Below, in pieces: positions 1-8,238 of a stretch of DNA of 64,000 nucleotides. Position 1 is the stretch's first letter; each line of letters starts with the position of its first letter. Below the pieces are notes generated by a model. It made no database searches. It saw only the letters and a program-made list of their open reading frames with translations, and was not told where the DNA came from. Origin of the DNA: Cytophagaceae bacterium (lineage in GTDB: Bacteria; Bacteroidota; Bacteroidia; Cytophagales; Spirosomataceae). The stretch spans positions 98,530 to 162,529 of the forward strand of contig JAGOAA010000002.1 of NCBI GenBank assembly GCA_017984215.1, in the 5' to 3' direction. Position numbers and translations under genes: made by a program.

Positions 1-181
1 ATTCAACTGCACCTATCCATTCGATTCCGTCGATTCGCACACGGGCATGTTGGAAATCCGCCCCCGCATGTGTATTCTCGATGCCCGGTGAAATGATATG
101 AATGTATTCCCCCGTGGTTAGTTGGGGATTTTGATGGAAGCGCCGTTGTTTCCAAAGTACGGCCATGCTGAGTTCATTCAT
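1..181 (-). CDS. DUF2851 family protein, N-terminal fragment
   Basis: Only the first 60 codons are inside the window; the gene runs off the left edge. The translation starts MNELSMAVLWKQ and continues with LTTGEYIHIISPG and NTHAGADFQHARV, then IEWIGAVE. This matches the conserved N-terminus of the DUF2851 family, which is common in Bacteroidota and has no established biochemical role. The start is the ATG at 179-181; there is no in-frame ATG between it and the upstream TGA. The family assignment is by motif recognition. The gap 182-258 to the next gene holds nothing I can name. Confidence 0.7.
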   Translation of the reverse strand, partial: MNELSMAVLWKQRRFHQNPQLTTGEYIHIISPGIENTHAGADFQHARVRIDGIEWIGAVE

Positions 182-258
182 CTTGTTGCGATTCGATGAA
201 TGAAGGTAAGTAGCTCAGCTATAAGTTATTTGGTAAAGCGACTAAGTCTTAAAAATTA

Positions 259-1140
259 TCAAGATTTTGATTTATTGACCAAATAAATGCCGGCTAAGAG
301 CACAAACATGAAAACGACTTGTGAAAGATAAATCGCTTCGCCGTCCACAAATCCCCAGCCTAATGCGACGATGGGAATCATGTAGGTAACGGAGCTGGCC
401 ACGATCGCACTCGTCCATTTGATGATTTGGTTGAATGCAAGCATCCCGATCGCTGAGCCAAAAAGGCCTAAGGCCATTGCTGAAATGAATGCCCATAGGT
501 GTTCGTCGTCCAAAGGGATTTCGAAAAAGCCTGTGGAATACAGTAGACCTAATGCCAAAGGGCCGATCATCATGAAGATACCTGCCGTAGACGTCAATGG
601 GTGTAGATCGCTCAAGCGTGTTTTGACAATGTGCATGTTGATGCCGTACAACAAGGTTGCTAATACAACCCATAATGCATGGACATTAAAATCAATGTTA
701 AATCCTTGACCGGCAAAAAGTAAGCCTAGGCAACCGAGCAGGCCGACTAAAATACCTGTCATTTGTTTCCAAAGAAAGGGTTGCGCAAAGAATAGGATTC
801 CGATGATTAGCGTGAAAAGTGGCGTGAAAGCGTTCAGCATTCCGGATAAAGCACTGGAAAGATGTTGGCCAGCAATCGCAAAAAGGATTGCAGGGATGAG
901 GTTTCCGGTTAATCCGGCTAGTAAAAAAGAACCGGAATGTTTGCGCTCCATGTGTTTGAAGCGTTTGATGAAAATGGGTAAAAAGAATAAGCTGGCTGAG
1001 CAAATTCGTAAGGCACCTACTTGGAGTGCCGAATAATTAGCCAAGCTTTTTTTGACGAGGATGAATGAACTACCCCAAATCAGTGCGAGTCCTAAAATGG
1101 CAAGAAAAATGATGATACTTGGTTTTTTATTCTCCTGCAT
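259..1140 (-). CDS. EamA/DMT-family transporter
   Basis: A ten-helix drug/metabolite transporter (EamA type) of about 293 residues, the usual family length, with two internally related five-helix halves. The first half begins LALIWGSSFILVKKSL, the typical EamA opening; the second begins near ALWVVLATLLYGINMHIVK. It would sit in the inner membrane; the substrate cannot be predicted. It overlaps the 3' end of dusB on the same strand, so the two are probably co-transcribed. I prefer the ATG at 1140 (MQENKKPSI, 14-nt overlap) over the ATG at 1152 (MPSIMQENK, 26-nt overlap); sequence alone does not settle this. Confidence 0.85.
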   Translation of the reverse strand: MQENKKPSIIIFLAILGLALIWGSSFILVKKSLANYSALQVGALRICSASLFFLPIFIKRFKHMERKHSGSFLLAGLTGNLIPAILFAIAGQHLSSALSGMLNAFTPLFTLIIGILFFAQPFLWKQMTGILVGLLGCLGLLFAGQGFNIDFNVHALWVVLATLLYGINMHIVKTRLSDLHPLTSTAGIFMMIGPLALGLLYSTGFFEIPLDDEHLWAFISAMALGLFGSAIGMLAFNQIIKWTSAIVASSVTYMIPIVALGWGFVDGEAIYLSQVVFMFVLLAGIYLVNKSKS

Positions 1141-2110
1141 AATGGATGGCAATTTCGTTGAGTGTTTCTTTAATTTCTTCGAGTGAATAACTTGTTACGA
1201 GCTTCGTGCGGTAGGGTTTGAAATGATCCATGCCTCGGAAGTAATTGGAATAATGGCGTCGCATTTCGACGATACCGCCATGGTTTCCTTTCCAGCGGAT
1301 TGAGAAGTCCAAATGCGATTCGCAAACCGCTATTCGTTCCGAGAGGGTAGGAGGGGCTAATAGGATTCCTGTAGCCAAATAGTGTTTAATCTCATTGAAA
1401 ATCCAAGGGTATCCAATGGATGCCCGACCCACCATGATGCCATCCACGCCATATTTGTTGCGGTATTCTAAGGCTTTTTGTGGGGAATCGATGTCTCCAT
1501 TTCCGAAAATCGGAATTTTGATGCGTGGATTTTCTTTGACTTTGGAAATTAAACGCCAATCGGCCTCACCCTTGTACATTTGAACACGTGTGCGTCCGTG
1601 AATGGTCAAGGCTTGAATCCCAATATCCTGCAGGCGTTCTGCAATCTCCTCAATATTTTTGGTGGAATCATCCCAGCCCAAACGGGTTTTTACGGTCACA
1701 GGAAGATGCGTCGCTTTGACAACGGCTTCCGTCATGGATACCATTTTCGGGATATCTTGTAATAGGGCGGCGCCAGCTCCCCGACAAGCTACTTGTTTCA
1801 CGGGGCAACCGTAGTTGATGTCAATTAAATCGGGTCCGGCTTTTGTCGCGATTTCCGTGCAAGAAGCCATTGTTTCAATGGAACTACCAAAAAGTTGGAT
1901 GCCAATCGGACGTTCGTATTCGAAAATATCCAATTTTTGAACGCTTTTGGCGGCATCGCGAATGAGGCCTTCAGATGAGATAAATTCGGTATACATTAAG
2001 TCGGCGCCATTTGCCTTACACACCGCACGAAAGGGCGGATCAGACACGTCCTCCATGGGTGCTAATAACAATGGGAAGTCCCCTAACTCGATGTTTCCTA
2101 TTTTTACCAT
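1127..2110 (-). CDS. dusB: tRNA-dihydrouridine synthase DusB
   Basis: A flavin-dependent enzyme that reduces specific uridines in tRNA to dihydrouridine, in the cytoplasm. At 327 residues it has normal Dus length. Visible signatures are the FMN-barrel start LLLAPMEDVSDPPFR, the catalytic-cysteine segment INYGCPVKQV near residue 100, TVKTRLGWDD, TIHGRTR, and the phosphate-binding IFGNGDI and GIMVGRASIG. DusB is the typical Dus of Bacteroidota, hence the symbol. The gene leads a minus-strand pair with the EamA transporter and is divergent from the CPBP protease gene, with a 33-bp intergenic gap that must carry both promoters. Confidence 0.93.
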   Translation of the reverse strand: MVKIGNIELGDFPLLLAPMEDVSDPPFRAVCKANGADLMYTEFISSEGLIRDAAKSVQKLDIFEYERPIGIQLFGSSIETMASCTEIATKAGPDLIDINYGCPVKQVACRGAGAALLQDIPKMVSMTEAVVKATHLPVTVKTRLGWDDSTKNIEEIAERLQDIGIQALTIHGRTRVQMYKGEADWRLISKVKENPRIKIPIFGNGDIDSPQKALEYRNKYGVDGIMVGRASIGYPWIFNEIKHYLATGILLAPPTLSERIAVCESHLDFSIRWKGNHGGIVEMRRHYSNYFRGMDHFKPYRTKLVTSYSLEEIKETLNEIAIHYAGE

Positions 2111-2143
2111 TCTGATTAAAAATTGCGTAAATTTACGAGCATT

Positions 2144-3094
2144 ATGGAAGAAAACTATTATCAGGGGCCAACTCGTTGGTTGGGCCTCAGTTCAAACCTC
2201 TTAAGTCTATTCGGATTTTTCTTGGTTGGAAGCTTTTTGGGTCAGTTTTTTGGATTGCTTGCGGTCGTGGCTTTGATGGAGTTTCCTACCCAAAACATCG
2301 ATGCATTTCAAAAGTTGATTTTGGATTTTATTGCTCACCCACAAAAATATGAGGGAGGCTTCCATGCGATGATGGCATTGCAGTGGTTTTCTGCGCTTTT
2401 CACCTTTTTGTTGGGCGCTTGGGCCTATTTGAGGTTCATTGAGAAACGATCGGTTTTCGATTTAAATCGTGCGGAGGCGCCTAGTTTTCAGGTGTTTTCT
2501 TGGGCGATTTTGACGGTATTGGTTGGGATGCCCGCTATGGAATATATGATTGAATGGAATCAGCACATTCAATTACCTGCGGGATATGAGGATTTGGAAA
2601 AAGCGATGCAATCGACTGAGAAGAGCATGGAGGAATTGACAAAATTTTTGTTGAATTTCCAGTCGGATATGGATTTTGCGTTAGCTGTTATGGTCATTGC
2701 TGGGATGGCAGCCTTGGGTGAAGAGATCTTTTTTAGAGGAGTTTTGCAATCCATGTTTGAGCGGTATATCGGGAACAAGCATGTGGCTATTTGGCTAGCG
2801 GCGGCAATCTTTAGTTTTATACATTTTCAGTTTTACGGCTTTTTTCCTCGGATGTTCTTAGGTGCATTTTTTGGGTATTTGTATGTTTGGTTTCGGAGTA
2901 TTTGGGTGCCAATTGCAGCGCACTTTTTCAATAATGCCTGGACCTTGCTGATGCATTATTTGTACCAAAAGAAAAACATTTCGATTGATCCGATGGAAAT
3001 GGTGAATTCGATACCTTGGTGGTCTGCGTTATTGTCCGTTGTTTTAGTTGGCTTTTATATTCGTAGATTGCATACTTATCGGACGGAATCGTAA
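2144..3094 (+). CDS. CPBP family intramembrane glutamic endopeptidase
   Basis: A multi-helix membrane protein of about 316 residues with the three CPBP (CAAX protease/bacteriocin-processing) motifs in its C-terminal half: EEIFFRG (the catalytic Glu pair and Arg), FIHFQFYG (His) and AAHFFNNAW (His and Asn). The N-terminal half has extra helices. Family members cleave peptides in the membrane plane; the substrate is unknown. The start is the ATG at 2144 (MEENYYQG); an in-frame TTG at 2123 lies too close to the divergent dusB start. It directly abuts the DUF2007 gene (stop at 3094, ATG at 3095), and cdsA follows, so the three are probably one operon. Confidence 0.88.
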   Translation: MEENYYQGPTRWLGLSSNLLSLFGFFLVGSFLGQFFGLLAVVALMEFPTQNIDAFQKLILDFIAHPQKYEGGFHAMMALQWFSALFTFLLGAWAYLRFIEKRSVFDLNRAEAPSFQVFSWAILTVLVGMPAMEYMIEWNQHIQLPAGYEDLEKAMQSTEKSMEELTKFLLNFQSDMDFALAVMVIAGMAALGEEIFFRGVLQSMFERYIGNKHVAIWLAAAIFSFIHFQFYGFFPRMFLGAFFGYLYVWFRSIWVPIAAHFFNNAWTLLMHYLYQKKNISIDPMEMVNSIPWWSALLSVVLVGFYIRRLHTYRTES

Positions 3095-3289
3095 ATGGAA
3101 GGCTGGAAATTAATTGGTCAATCGCGCACTGGCATTGATTTGGAAATGCAGAATGCTTTGTTGTGGGAGCGTGCGGAGATTCGTGCCGTGGTAATGAATA
3201 AGAAATTAAGTGCTTACGACTTGGGAAATTGGGAGCTGTATGTGCACCAAGATGATGAAGCGGAGGCGCTAAACATATTAAAGGGTTAA
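3095..3289 (+). CDS. DUF2007-domain small protein
   Basis: A 64-residue cytoplasmic protein beginning MEGWKLIGQSRTGIDLEMQNALL and ending EAEALNILKG. This is the DUF2007 pattern (small alpha/beta fold, sometimes called putative signal-transducing protein), found next to membrane genes in many Bacteroidota. The ATG follows the CPBP protease stop codon with no spacer, and cdsA begins 3 nt after its own stop, indicating translational coupling. No function is established for the family. Confidence 0.75.
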   Translation: MEGWKLIGQSRTGIDLEMQNALLWERAEIRAVVMNKKLSAYDLGNWELYVHQDDEAEALNILKG

Positions 3290-3292
3290 TTT

Positions 3293-4126
3293 ATGGGATT
3301 ACGAAGTTTATCCAATTTACAACAGCGTGTTATTGCGGCGATTATCGCTATTCCGTTTTTGTTGTTTTGTGTATTGTATAGTGATTATACCTTTTTGGTC
3401 TTGTTTTTGGTGATAGGTATATTGGCTCAATTGGAGTTTTACAAATTGGTCGGAAGTATCAGCGACAATTTACCGCTCACATTTTATGGTACTTTTTGTG
3501 GTGTTGTGATGCATGTATTGACCTTTTTTATTGAAAAGGGAGATTTGGCTTATCAATATTATTACATTTTATCACCCCTGTTGACCTTAATCTTTTTTAT
3601 CAAATTGTATAAGTCGAAAGACGAGAAGCCTTTTAAAAATATCGCTTATACCTTTTTAGGAATCATTTATGTAGCATTGCCCTTTACTTTGTTAACGGTA
3701 TTAGCGTATATCAAAAACGATACCTATGATCCCAATATCGTATTAGGCTGTTTATTTTTATTATGGGCCAGTGATTCAGGAGCTTACTTTGCGGGAACGA
3801 AATTTGGTAAAACGAAATTATTTGAGCGCGTTTCGCCGAAGAAATCTTGGGAAGGAAGTATCGGTGGGATGCTAACAGCCATGGTTGTTGCGACGATTAT
3901 TTCCCATTATTATACCAACTATTCTGCTTTCCAATGGTATGCGATCGGTATTATTATTGTTATTGCGGGGACCTATGGAGATTTAGTTGAATCGTTATTT
4001 AAACGTAGCATTAACATCAAAGATTCGGCAGATACGATTCCGGGCCATGGTGGATTTTTGGATCGTTTTGATGGCTTATTGTTGTCGATTCCGTTTATTA
4101 TCCCATTTGTGAAATTATTTCCTTAG
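3293..4126 (+). CDS. cdsA: Phosphatidate cytidylyltransferase
   Basis: Makes CDP-diacylglycerol from phosphatidic acid and CTP in the inner membrane, the branch point of phospholipid synthesis. The 277-residue protein has about eight hydrophobic segments and the C-terminal CTP_transf_1 signature LFKRSINIKDSADTIPGHGG followed by FLDRFDGLL, near residues 235-265. Upstream WASDSGAYFAGTKFGKTKL is also typical. The start is ATG 3293, 3 nt after the DUF2007 gene. A 12-bp perfect palindrome (TTCGTTAACGAA, 4130-4141) follows the stop codon; its role is unknown. Confidence 0.95.
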   Translation: MGLRSLSNLQQRVIAAIIAIPFLLFCVLYSDYTFLVLFLVIGILAQLEFYKLVGSISDNLPLTFYGTFCGVVMHVLTFFIEKGDLAYQYYYILSPLLTLIFFIKLYKSKDEKPFKNIAYTFLGIIYVALPFTLLTVLAYIKNDTYDPNIVLGCLFLLWASDSGAYFAGTKFGKTKLFERVSPKKSWEGSIGGMLTAMVVATIISHYYTNYSAFQWYAIGIIIVIAGTYGDLVESLFKRSINIKDSADTIPGHGGFLDRFDGLLLSIPFIIPFVKLFP

Positions 4127-4181
4127 TGTTTCGTTAACGAATATTAAGAAATTCGAATTTAAATTATTGCTTACTTGCGTC

Positions 4182-4895
4182 ATGCTTCGAAAAGGACTCT
4201 TGCTTGTTTTTATCTTGTGCTTTGTTACCAGCGCAAAATTGTTCGCTCAAGGACAAGACAAGACGGTTTTATTTAATGCACGTATTGTATCGGCAACGAA
4301 TTCAGAATATCTCCCTTTGGCATATGTGTACATTCCGGCGGCTGGTCGGGGAGCATTAAGTGATAACTTTGGTGCGGTGGATTTGTATGTTTTTCCTGGC
4401 GATAGTGTGGTGGTTACCTATGTGGGCTATAAGCCACAGTATTACATGATCCCTCGGTCGACGGGTCAAGTTCATCAAGCAATTATTGAGATGATTGAGG
4501 ATGCGCGTATGTTGACGGAGGTCAAGGTTTTCCCCCATGCGAGTGAGGAGGAATTTAAGAAGGCGTTTCTGAATTTGCGTTTGCGCGATGAAAAGCAGCG
4601 GGAGGTGCTTGCTCGGAATTTGGAGCAGTCGAAGTTGAATGTATTTGCCTTGCAGGCCGGTTTGGGTGCCAATTCAAATTTTCGAAATTTCTCTGATATG
4701 ATGATTTCGGGCCAGGCGAATAAGTCCTTCGTGTCGAGTCCTATGTTGACCTTAACGAATCCATTTGCTTGGATGAGTTTTATTAAGTCGATTAAGAATG
4801 GGGATTTGAAGCGTAAAGATTGGAAAGAGGCGTATAAGATTCAGCCTAAGCAAGTGGTTTCTCCGCAGCAATTTATGCAGGACCTTCGTCGCTAA
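4182..4895 (+). CDS. Secreted protein with CarboxypepD_reg-like domain
   Basis: A 237-residue protein with a signal peptide (LRKGLLLVFILCFVTSAKLFAQ) followed by a carboxypeptidase-regulatory-like beta-sandwich: FNARIVSATNSEYLPLAYVYI, GALSDNFGAVDLYVFPGD and VVTYVGYKPQYYMIP. The remaining 110 residues are a charged helical region and a C-terminal tail with no enzyme motif. Such proteins are common in Bacteroidota and are thought to sit in the periplasm or at the outer membrane; the function is unknown. I chose ATG 4182 because the alternative TTG at 4167 adds residues ahead of a good signal peptide. The gene converges with pgeF across a GC-rich hairpin. Confidence 0.75.
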   Translation: MLRKGLLLVFILCFVTSAKLFAQGQDKTVLFNARIVSATNSEYLPLAYVYIPAAGRGALSDNFGAVDLYVFPGDSVVVTYVGYKPQYYMIPRSTGQVHQAIIEMIEDARMLTEVKVFPHASEEEFKKAFLNLRLRDEKQREVLARNLEQSKLNVFALQAGLGANSNFRNFSDMMISGQANKSFVSSPMLTLTNPFAWMSFIKSIKNGDLKRKDWKEAYKIQPKQVVSPQQFMQDLRR

Positions 4896-5020
4896 GGTGT
4901 AGGCAGTTTATCAGTTTCTTGATTGATTTAGGCGTAGGAAGTCGCCCGAAAGCTTAGTTTCCATAGAAATTTATCAGTTATTTAGACAAGTTTCAACTGT
5001 CCTTTCAGTAGCTTTGAGCG

Positions 5021-5058
5021 GTAACGCTGCCGGGGTCGCAGACCCCGGCAGCGTTTAC
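5021..5058. terminator. Bidirectional terminator-like GC-rich hairpin
   Basis: Arms GTAACGCTGCCGGGGTC (5021-5037) and its near-perfect inverse (5041-5058) around a GCA loop, with one bulged base. It lies between convergent genes and includes the pgeF stop codon (5055-5057). No long T-tract follows, so termination is inferred from position and stem strength. The rest of the gap (4896-5020) shows nothing recognisable. Confidence 0.6.
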
Positions 5059-5792
5059 CCCCTTCGCTGAAACCCTATCACCGCCAACATCCTGCCCGTA
5101 ATTCCTTGCTCTTTTCGATGCGAATAGAACACATCGTTATTCGCTACGGTACAATACTCAGAAATTTCAATTTGCGTAACACCTAATGCATGTAACTGTG
5201 CCGCGTTTTCAGCCTTCAAATCCACATGCCAGCGCGCACCGCGCTGCTCTTTCAGCTCAAATTGCTCCGCCACCTCATCGCCCACTTCGAAATGTGCGAG
5301 GCTAATGCAAGGGCCAATGTACGCTAGAATGTCCGAAGGATTTGATCCGCCGGCAATCAATGTGGAGGCAGTTTTGTGAACGATTTGAGCGACGGTGCCT
5401 TTCCAACCGGCATGAATGGCCGCGGCCGTTTCTTGCACAGGATCAGCGAGAAGTATAGGACAACAATCCGCGATGCCTACGCCTGCGAAAATACCCGGCT
5501 CCGGAGTTATTATCGCATCATAGCCGCTTTCGTAACACGGCGAAACCGAAGTCCAGATTTCAGAACCATGCACCTGATAGGAGCGAGCTAGTGATTCAGG
5601 CGTTATGCCTAAATCTGAACAAAAAAGCGAAAGATTTTGAGTAATGGACGATGGATCATCGTCGGTGTGTACCCCTAAATTTAACGATTGAAAAGCTTGT
5701 GAACTCACTCCGCCGTGGCGAGTCGAAATACCCGCCACGAGCTGAGGAATGTGAGAAAATATCTGAGGTCTGACGACCCGACTATGCGTCAT
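5055..5792 (-). CDS. pgeF: Purine nucleoside phosphorylase / polyphenol oxidase family (YfiH/PgeF)
   Basis: A 245-residue cytoplasmic protein of the YfiH/LACC1 family. Members were called laccases; more recent work shows purine nucleoside phosphorylase/adenosine deaminase activity and, in E. coli, peptidoglycan-edit function. Conserved elements are STRHGGVS near the N-terminus, the metal-ligand segments QVHGSEIW, IADCCPILLADP and AAIHAGWKGT, and IGPCISLAHFEVG. The start (ATG 5790-5792) overlaps the end of the subunit-3-like gene by 11 nt, placing it last in a minus-strand operon with the GMC oxidoreductase. That grouping shows co-expression but no obvious shared pathway. Confidence 0.88.
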   Translation of the reverse strand: MTHSRVVRPQIFSHIPQLVAGISTRHGGVSSQAFQSLNLGVHTDDDPSSITQNLSLFCSDLGITPESLARSYQVHGSEIWTSVSPCYESGYDAIITPEPGIFAGVGIADCCPILLADPVQETAAAIHAGWKGTVAQIVHKTASTLIAGGSNPSDILAYIGPCISLAHFEVGDEVAEQFELKEQRGARWHVDLKAENAAQLHALGVTQIEISEYCTVANNDVFYSHRKEQGITGRMLAVIGFQRRG

Positions 5793-6405
5793 AACTTAAG
5801 CCATACTGTTTCAATACATCATCCGGAACGCCGTTCCATTGATTCGGTGTATTGCCTTTGTATTCTAAATCAGCGATACCCATCTTAGACGTATAAAATC
5901 CCGTCGCCGTTAAATTACGCATCAAACTAAAGAAATTAACCCCCTGCGATAAATGCTTCGGTGCCGTTTCTGGATAGGCAATGTCATCGACAATGTTGAT
6001 GCGCTGCGCAGCCGTAATCTCCGTGAATTTTTTGCCAAAACGTTTGTTCGACTCAGAGTCCAACCAACGTAATCCTCCGCGCATCGGTGTCTTAAATTCA
6101 GGTTTGTCTTTGACAATGAATTCGATGAATGCCGTTACGCCCGATTGTGACGCACTTCCCGACTTCTTATCAGCCGGAATGATGATGTCCGACAAAATCG
6201 TAATCGTATCCAGTTCATGTTTATTCAAATAAACTTCTGCCTGTAAGCGGGCTTCCATTTCAGCCTCATCCTGCGTCCGACCGTTGGGTCTTTTTACAGG
6301 AACTTTGGCTAATTCTAAATTCTCAATCGCCTTCTCATCGGGATTGAATACGGCTAAGCCCAACGAACTCAAGCCCATATTTTTTAAATAGTCTCTTCTT
6401 TTCAT
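5782..6405 (-). CDS. Gluconate 2-dehydrogenase subunit 3 family protein
   Basis: 207 residues with an Arg-Arg leader (MKRRDYLKNMGLSSLGLAVF), suggesting Tat export, then LTILSDIIIPADKKSGSAS-type residues as in the gluconate 2-dehydrogenase subunit 3 family (here DTITILSDIIIPADKKSG). In known membrane dehydrogenases this small subunit accompanies a GMC flavoprotein. That fits here: the GMC gene stop and this start share TAATG (1-nt overlap). The usual cytochrome c subunit is not adjacent. Function: accessory or export partner of the GMC enzyme, by context. Confidence 0.88.
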   Translation of the reverse strand: MKRRDYLKNMGLSSLGLAVFNPDEKAIENLELAKVPVKRPNGRTQDEAEMEARLQAEVYLNKHELDTITILSDIIIPADKKSGSASQSGVTAFIEFIVKDKPEFKTPMRGGLRWLDSESNKRFGKKFTEITAAQRINIVDDIAYPETAPKHLSQGVNFFSLMRNLTATGFYTSKMGIADLEYKGNTPNQWNGVPDDVLKQYGLSYDA

Positions 6406-8162
6406 TATAGGTTGCCTTTTTTACGTTGATCAATGATGTACTCCGATGTGCGTAACGACAGGGCCAAAATCGTCCAAGTTGCATTTTTATCTCCTTGTGA
6501 AACGAATGGTGCCGCATCTGCTACGAATAAATTCTTCACGTCATGCGCTTGGCAATTCGAATTCAATACCGAAGTGCTTTTGTTATCTCCCATACGTGCC
6601 GTTCCTACCTCATGAATGATACGTCCTGGATCCGCCAAACCATAATTGTTTGATGCATCTGGTTTCTTTCCTAAGGCTTCTCCACCCATCGAATCAATAA
6701 TTTCTTCAAAGGTGTCTTGCATGTGCTTCGCCTGCTTCACCTCATAGTCACTCCACTTGTAGTTGAATCGTAAGACCGGAATACCGTATTTGTCAACCAC
6801 ATTCGGGTCAATTTCACAGTAATTATCCTCACGTACGACTGGCTCACCTCGTCCGGCGAAACCTACGTAAGCGCCATAGAAACGACGGTAATCTTCTTTC
6901 AAAGTTGCTCCATAACCACCCGCTGCCTTTTTCAAGCCATCGCGTGTGAAGTTTTCTTTGCCGTTTAGGCCTTCAATGCCCCAACCGAAACCGTAGTTTG
7001 GCATGCCCATACCTCCACCGTATTCGATGTGGTATCCGCGTGGGAAATCCAATTTAGCGTTGTCTAACCACCATGGCGTGTAAATGTGCATACCGCCCAC
7101 ACCATCTTCATTGTAACGCTTTCTGTCAAACAAAGAAGGGATGATCGCTGATCGCGATGCCCCCGTGGAATCATTTAAATATTTACCTACCACGCCACTC
7201 GAATTAGCTAAGCCATTCGGGAAGCGAGAGCTTTTAGAATTCAATAATAAACGTGCTGTTTCACCCGCACTCGCTGCCAACACAACAATCTTACCTTTTA
7301 CAGTATATTCTTGCATCGTACCTGTGTGAACATAGGAAACACCCGTTGCCAAGCCCGTAGCCGGATCTGTCAACACCTCGCGTGCCATTGCGAACGGCAA
7401 CATCGTTAAATTTCCTGTCGCAGCCGCAGGCTTAATCAATACGGATGACGAAGAGAAATCGGCATAGGCAGAACATCCCCGATTACATTGTCCGCAATAA
7501 AAACATTGTCCACGCTCGTTGTTGATGGGTTTGGTCAACATCGACATCCGAGAGGGATAGGTTGGAATCCCCAAAGCCTTATTTGCCTTTTTAATCATCA
7601 ACTCGTGTAGACGAGGTTTGGGAGGAGGCAAGAAAAATCCATCGGGATTGTTTCGCAAGCCTTCATTGGTCCCAAAGACCCCAATCATCTTATCTACTTT
7701 ATCGTAATAAGGTTTGACATCATCATAGCCAATCGGCCAGTCATCCCCTAATCCGTCAATACTTTTTCGTTTAAAATCATCCGGACCAAAACGCAAGGAA
7801 ATACGTCCCCAGTGGTTGGTACGTCCTCCCACCATCCGTGAACGGAACCAGTCGAATTTTGTATCGTTTTTACGTGTATATGGCTCACCTTCGATGTCCC
7901 AACCACCATAAGCGGCATCAAAATCACCAAAATTACGTAAGGATGAGCTGGCTCCACGTCGAAGTGACTCGTATGGCCATTTCAACTGAGTCATATCTTT
8001 CGGATCTGCCGGGTCAAAGGGTTGGCCCGCTTCCAGCACACAAACTTTAGCTCCCGCCTTCGTTAAGGTATGCGCTGCCATTCCACCGCCGGCTCCAGAA
8101 CCGACAATCACCACGTCGAAAACTTCTTGTTGGGATTGAATGTAAATAGACGAATTAATCAT
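6405..8162 (-). CDS. GMC family oxidoreductase
   Basis: A 585-residue FAD-dependent alcohol/sugar dehydrogenase of the glucose-methanol-choline family. It has the Rossmann motif VVIVGSGAGGGMAAHTL near residue 15, the substrate-channel segment GGRTNHWGRISLR, a cysteine cluster CFYCGQCNRGC as in membrane gluconate/sorbitol-type enzymes, and the C-terminal IIHEVGTARMG and FVSQGDKNATWTILAL, which contain the active-site His and Asn. It has no signal peptide and could be carried by its Tat-leader partner. The start is ATG 8162 (MINSSIYIQ); the longer reading frame to 8246 would enter the mutS promoter region. The substrate is unknown. Confidence 0.9.
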   Translation of the reverse strand: MINSSIYIQSQQEVFDVVIVGSGAGGGMAAHTLTKAGAKVCVLEAGQPFDPADPKDMTQLKWPYESLRRGASSSLRNFGDFDAAYGGWDIEGEPYTRKNDTKFDWFRSRMVGGRTNHWGRISLRFGPDDFKRKSIDGLGDDWPIGYDDVKPYYDKVDKMIGVFGTNEGLRNNPDGFFLPPPKPRLHELMIKKANKALGIPTYPSRMSMLTKPINNERGQCFYCGQCNRGCSAYADFSSSSVLIKPAAATGNLTMLPFAMAREVLTDPATGLATGVSYVHTGTMQEYTVKGKIVVLAASAGETARLLLNSKSSRFPNGLANSSGVVGKYLNDSTGASRSAIIPSLFDRKRYNEDGVGGMHIYTPWWLDNAKLDFPRGYHIEYGGGMGMPNYGFGWGIEGLNGKENFTRDGLKKAAGGYGATLKEDYRRFYGAYVGFAGRGEPVVREDNYCEIDPNVVDKYGIPVLRFNYKWSDYEVKQAKHMQDTFEEIIDSMGGEALGKKPDASNNYGLADPGRIIHEVGTARMGDNKSTSVLNSNCQAHDVKNLFVADAAPFVSQGDKNATWTILALSLRTSEYIIDQRKKGNL

Positions 8163-8209
8163 AGTTTGAGGTATCGGTTTAAAGAATGGTAAATGTATAA
8201 ATTTTGACT

Positions 8210-8217
8210 TATTTTTG
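8210..8217 (+). promoter_or_regulatory. Candidate -7 promoter box of mutS
   Basis: TATTTTTG matches the Bacteroidota -7 consensus TAnnTTTG exactly. No clear -33 TTTG is present at the expected spacing. Transcription would begin near 8222-8224, downstream of the first possible TTG start (8215) and about 15 nt before the TTG at 8239. This supports 8239 as the mutS start. Confidence 0.4.
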
Positions 8218-8238
8218 TCATTATTAGCGACAAAAATT

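Noticed and set aside
205..250. GTAGCTCAGCT-like segment reminiscent of a tRNA D-arm
   Set aside because: No matching acceptor, anticodon or T-arm (GGTTCGAATCC-like) sequence follows within 90 bases.
4130..4141. TTCGTTAACGAA palindrome after cdsA as a regulatory site
   Set aside because: A single 12-bp A/T-rich palindrome without further copies or promoter context is not enough to claim an operator.
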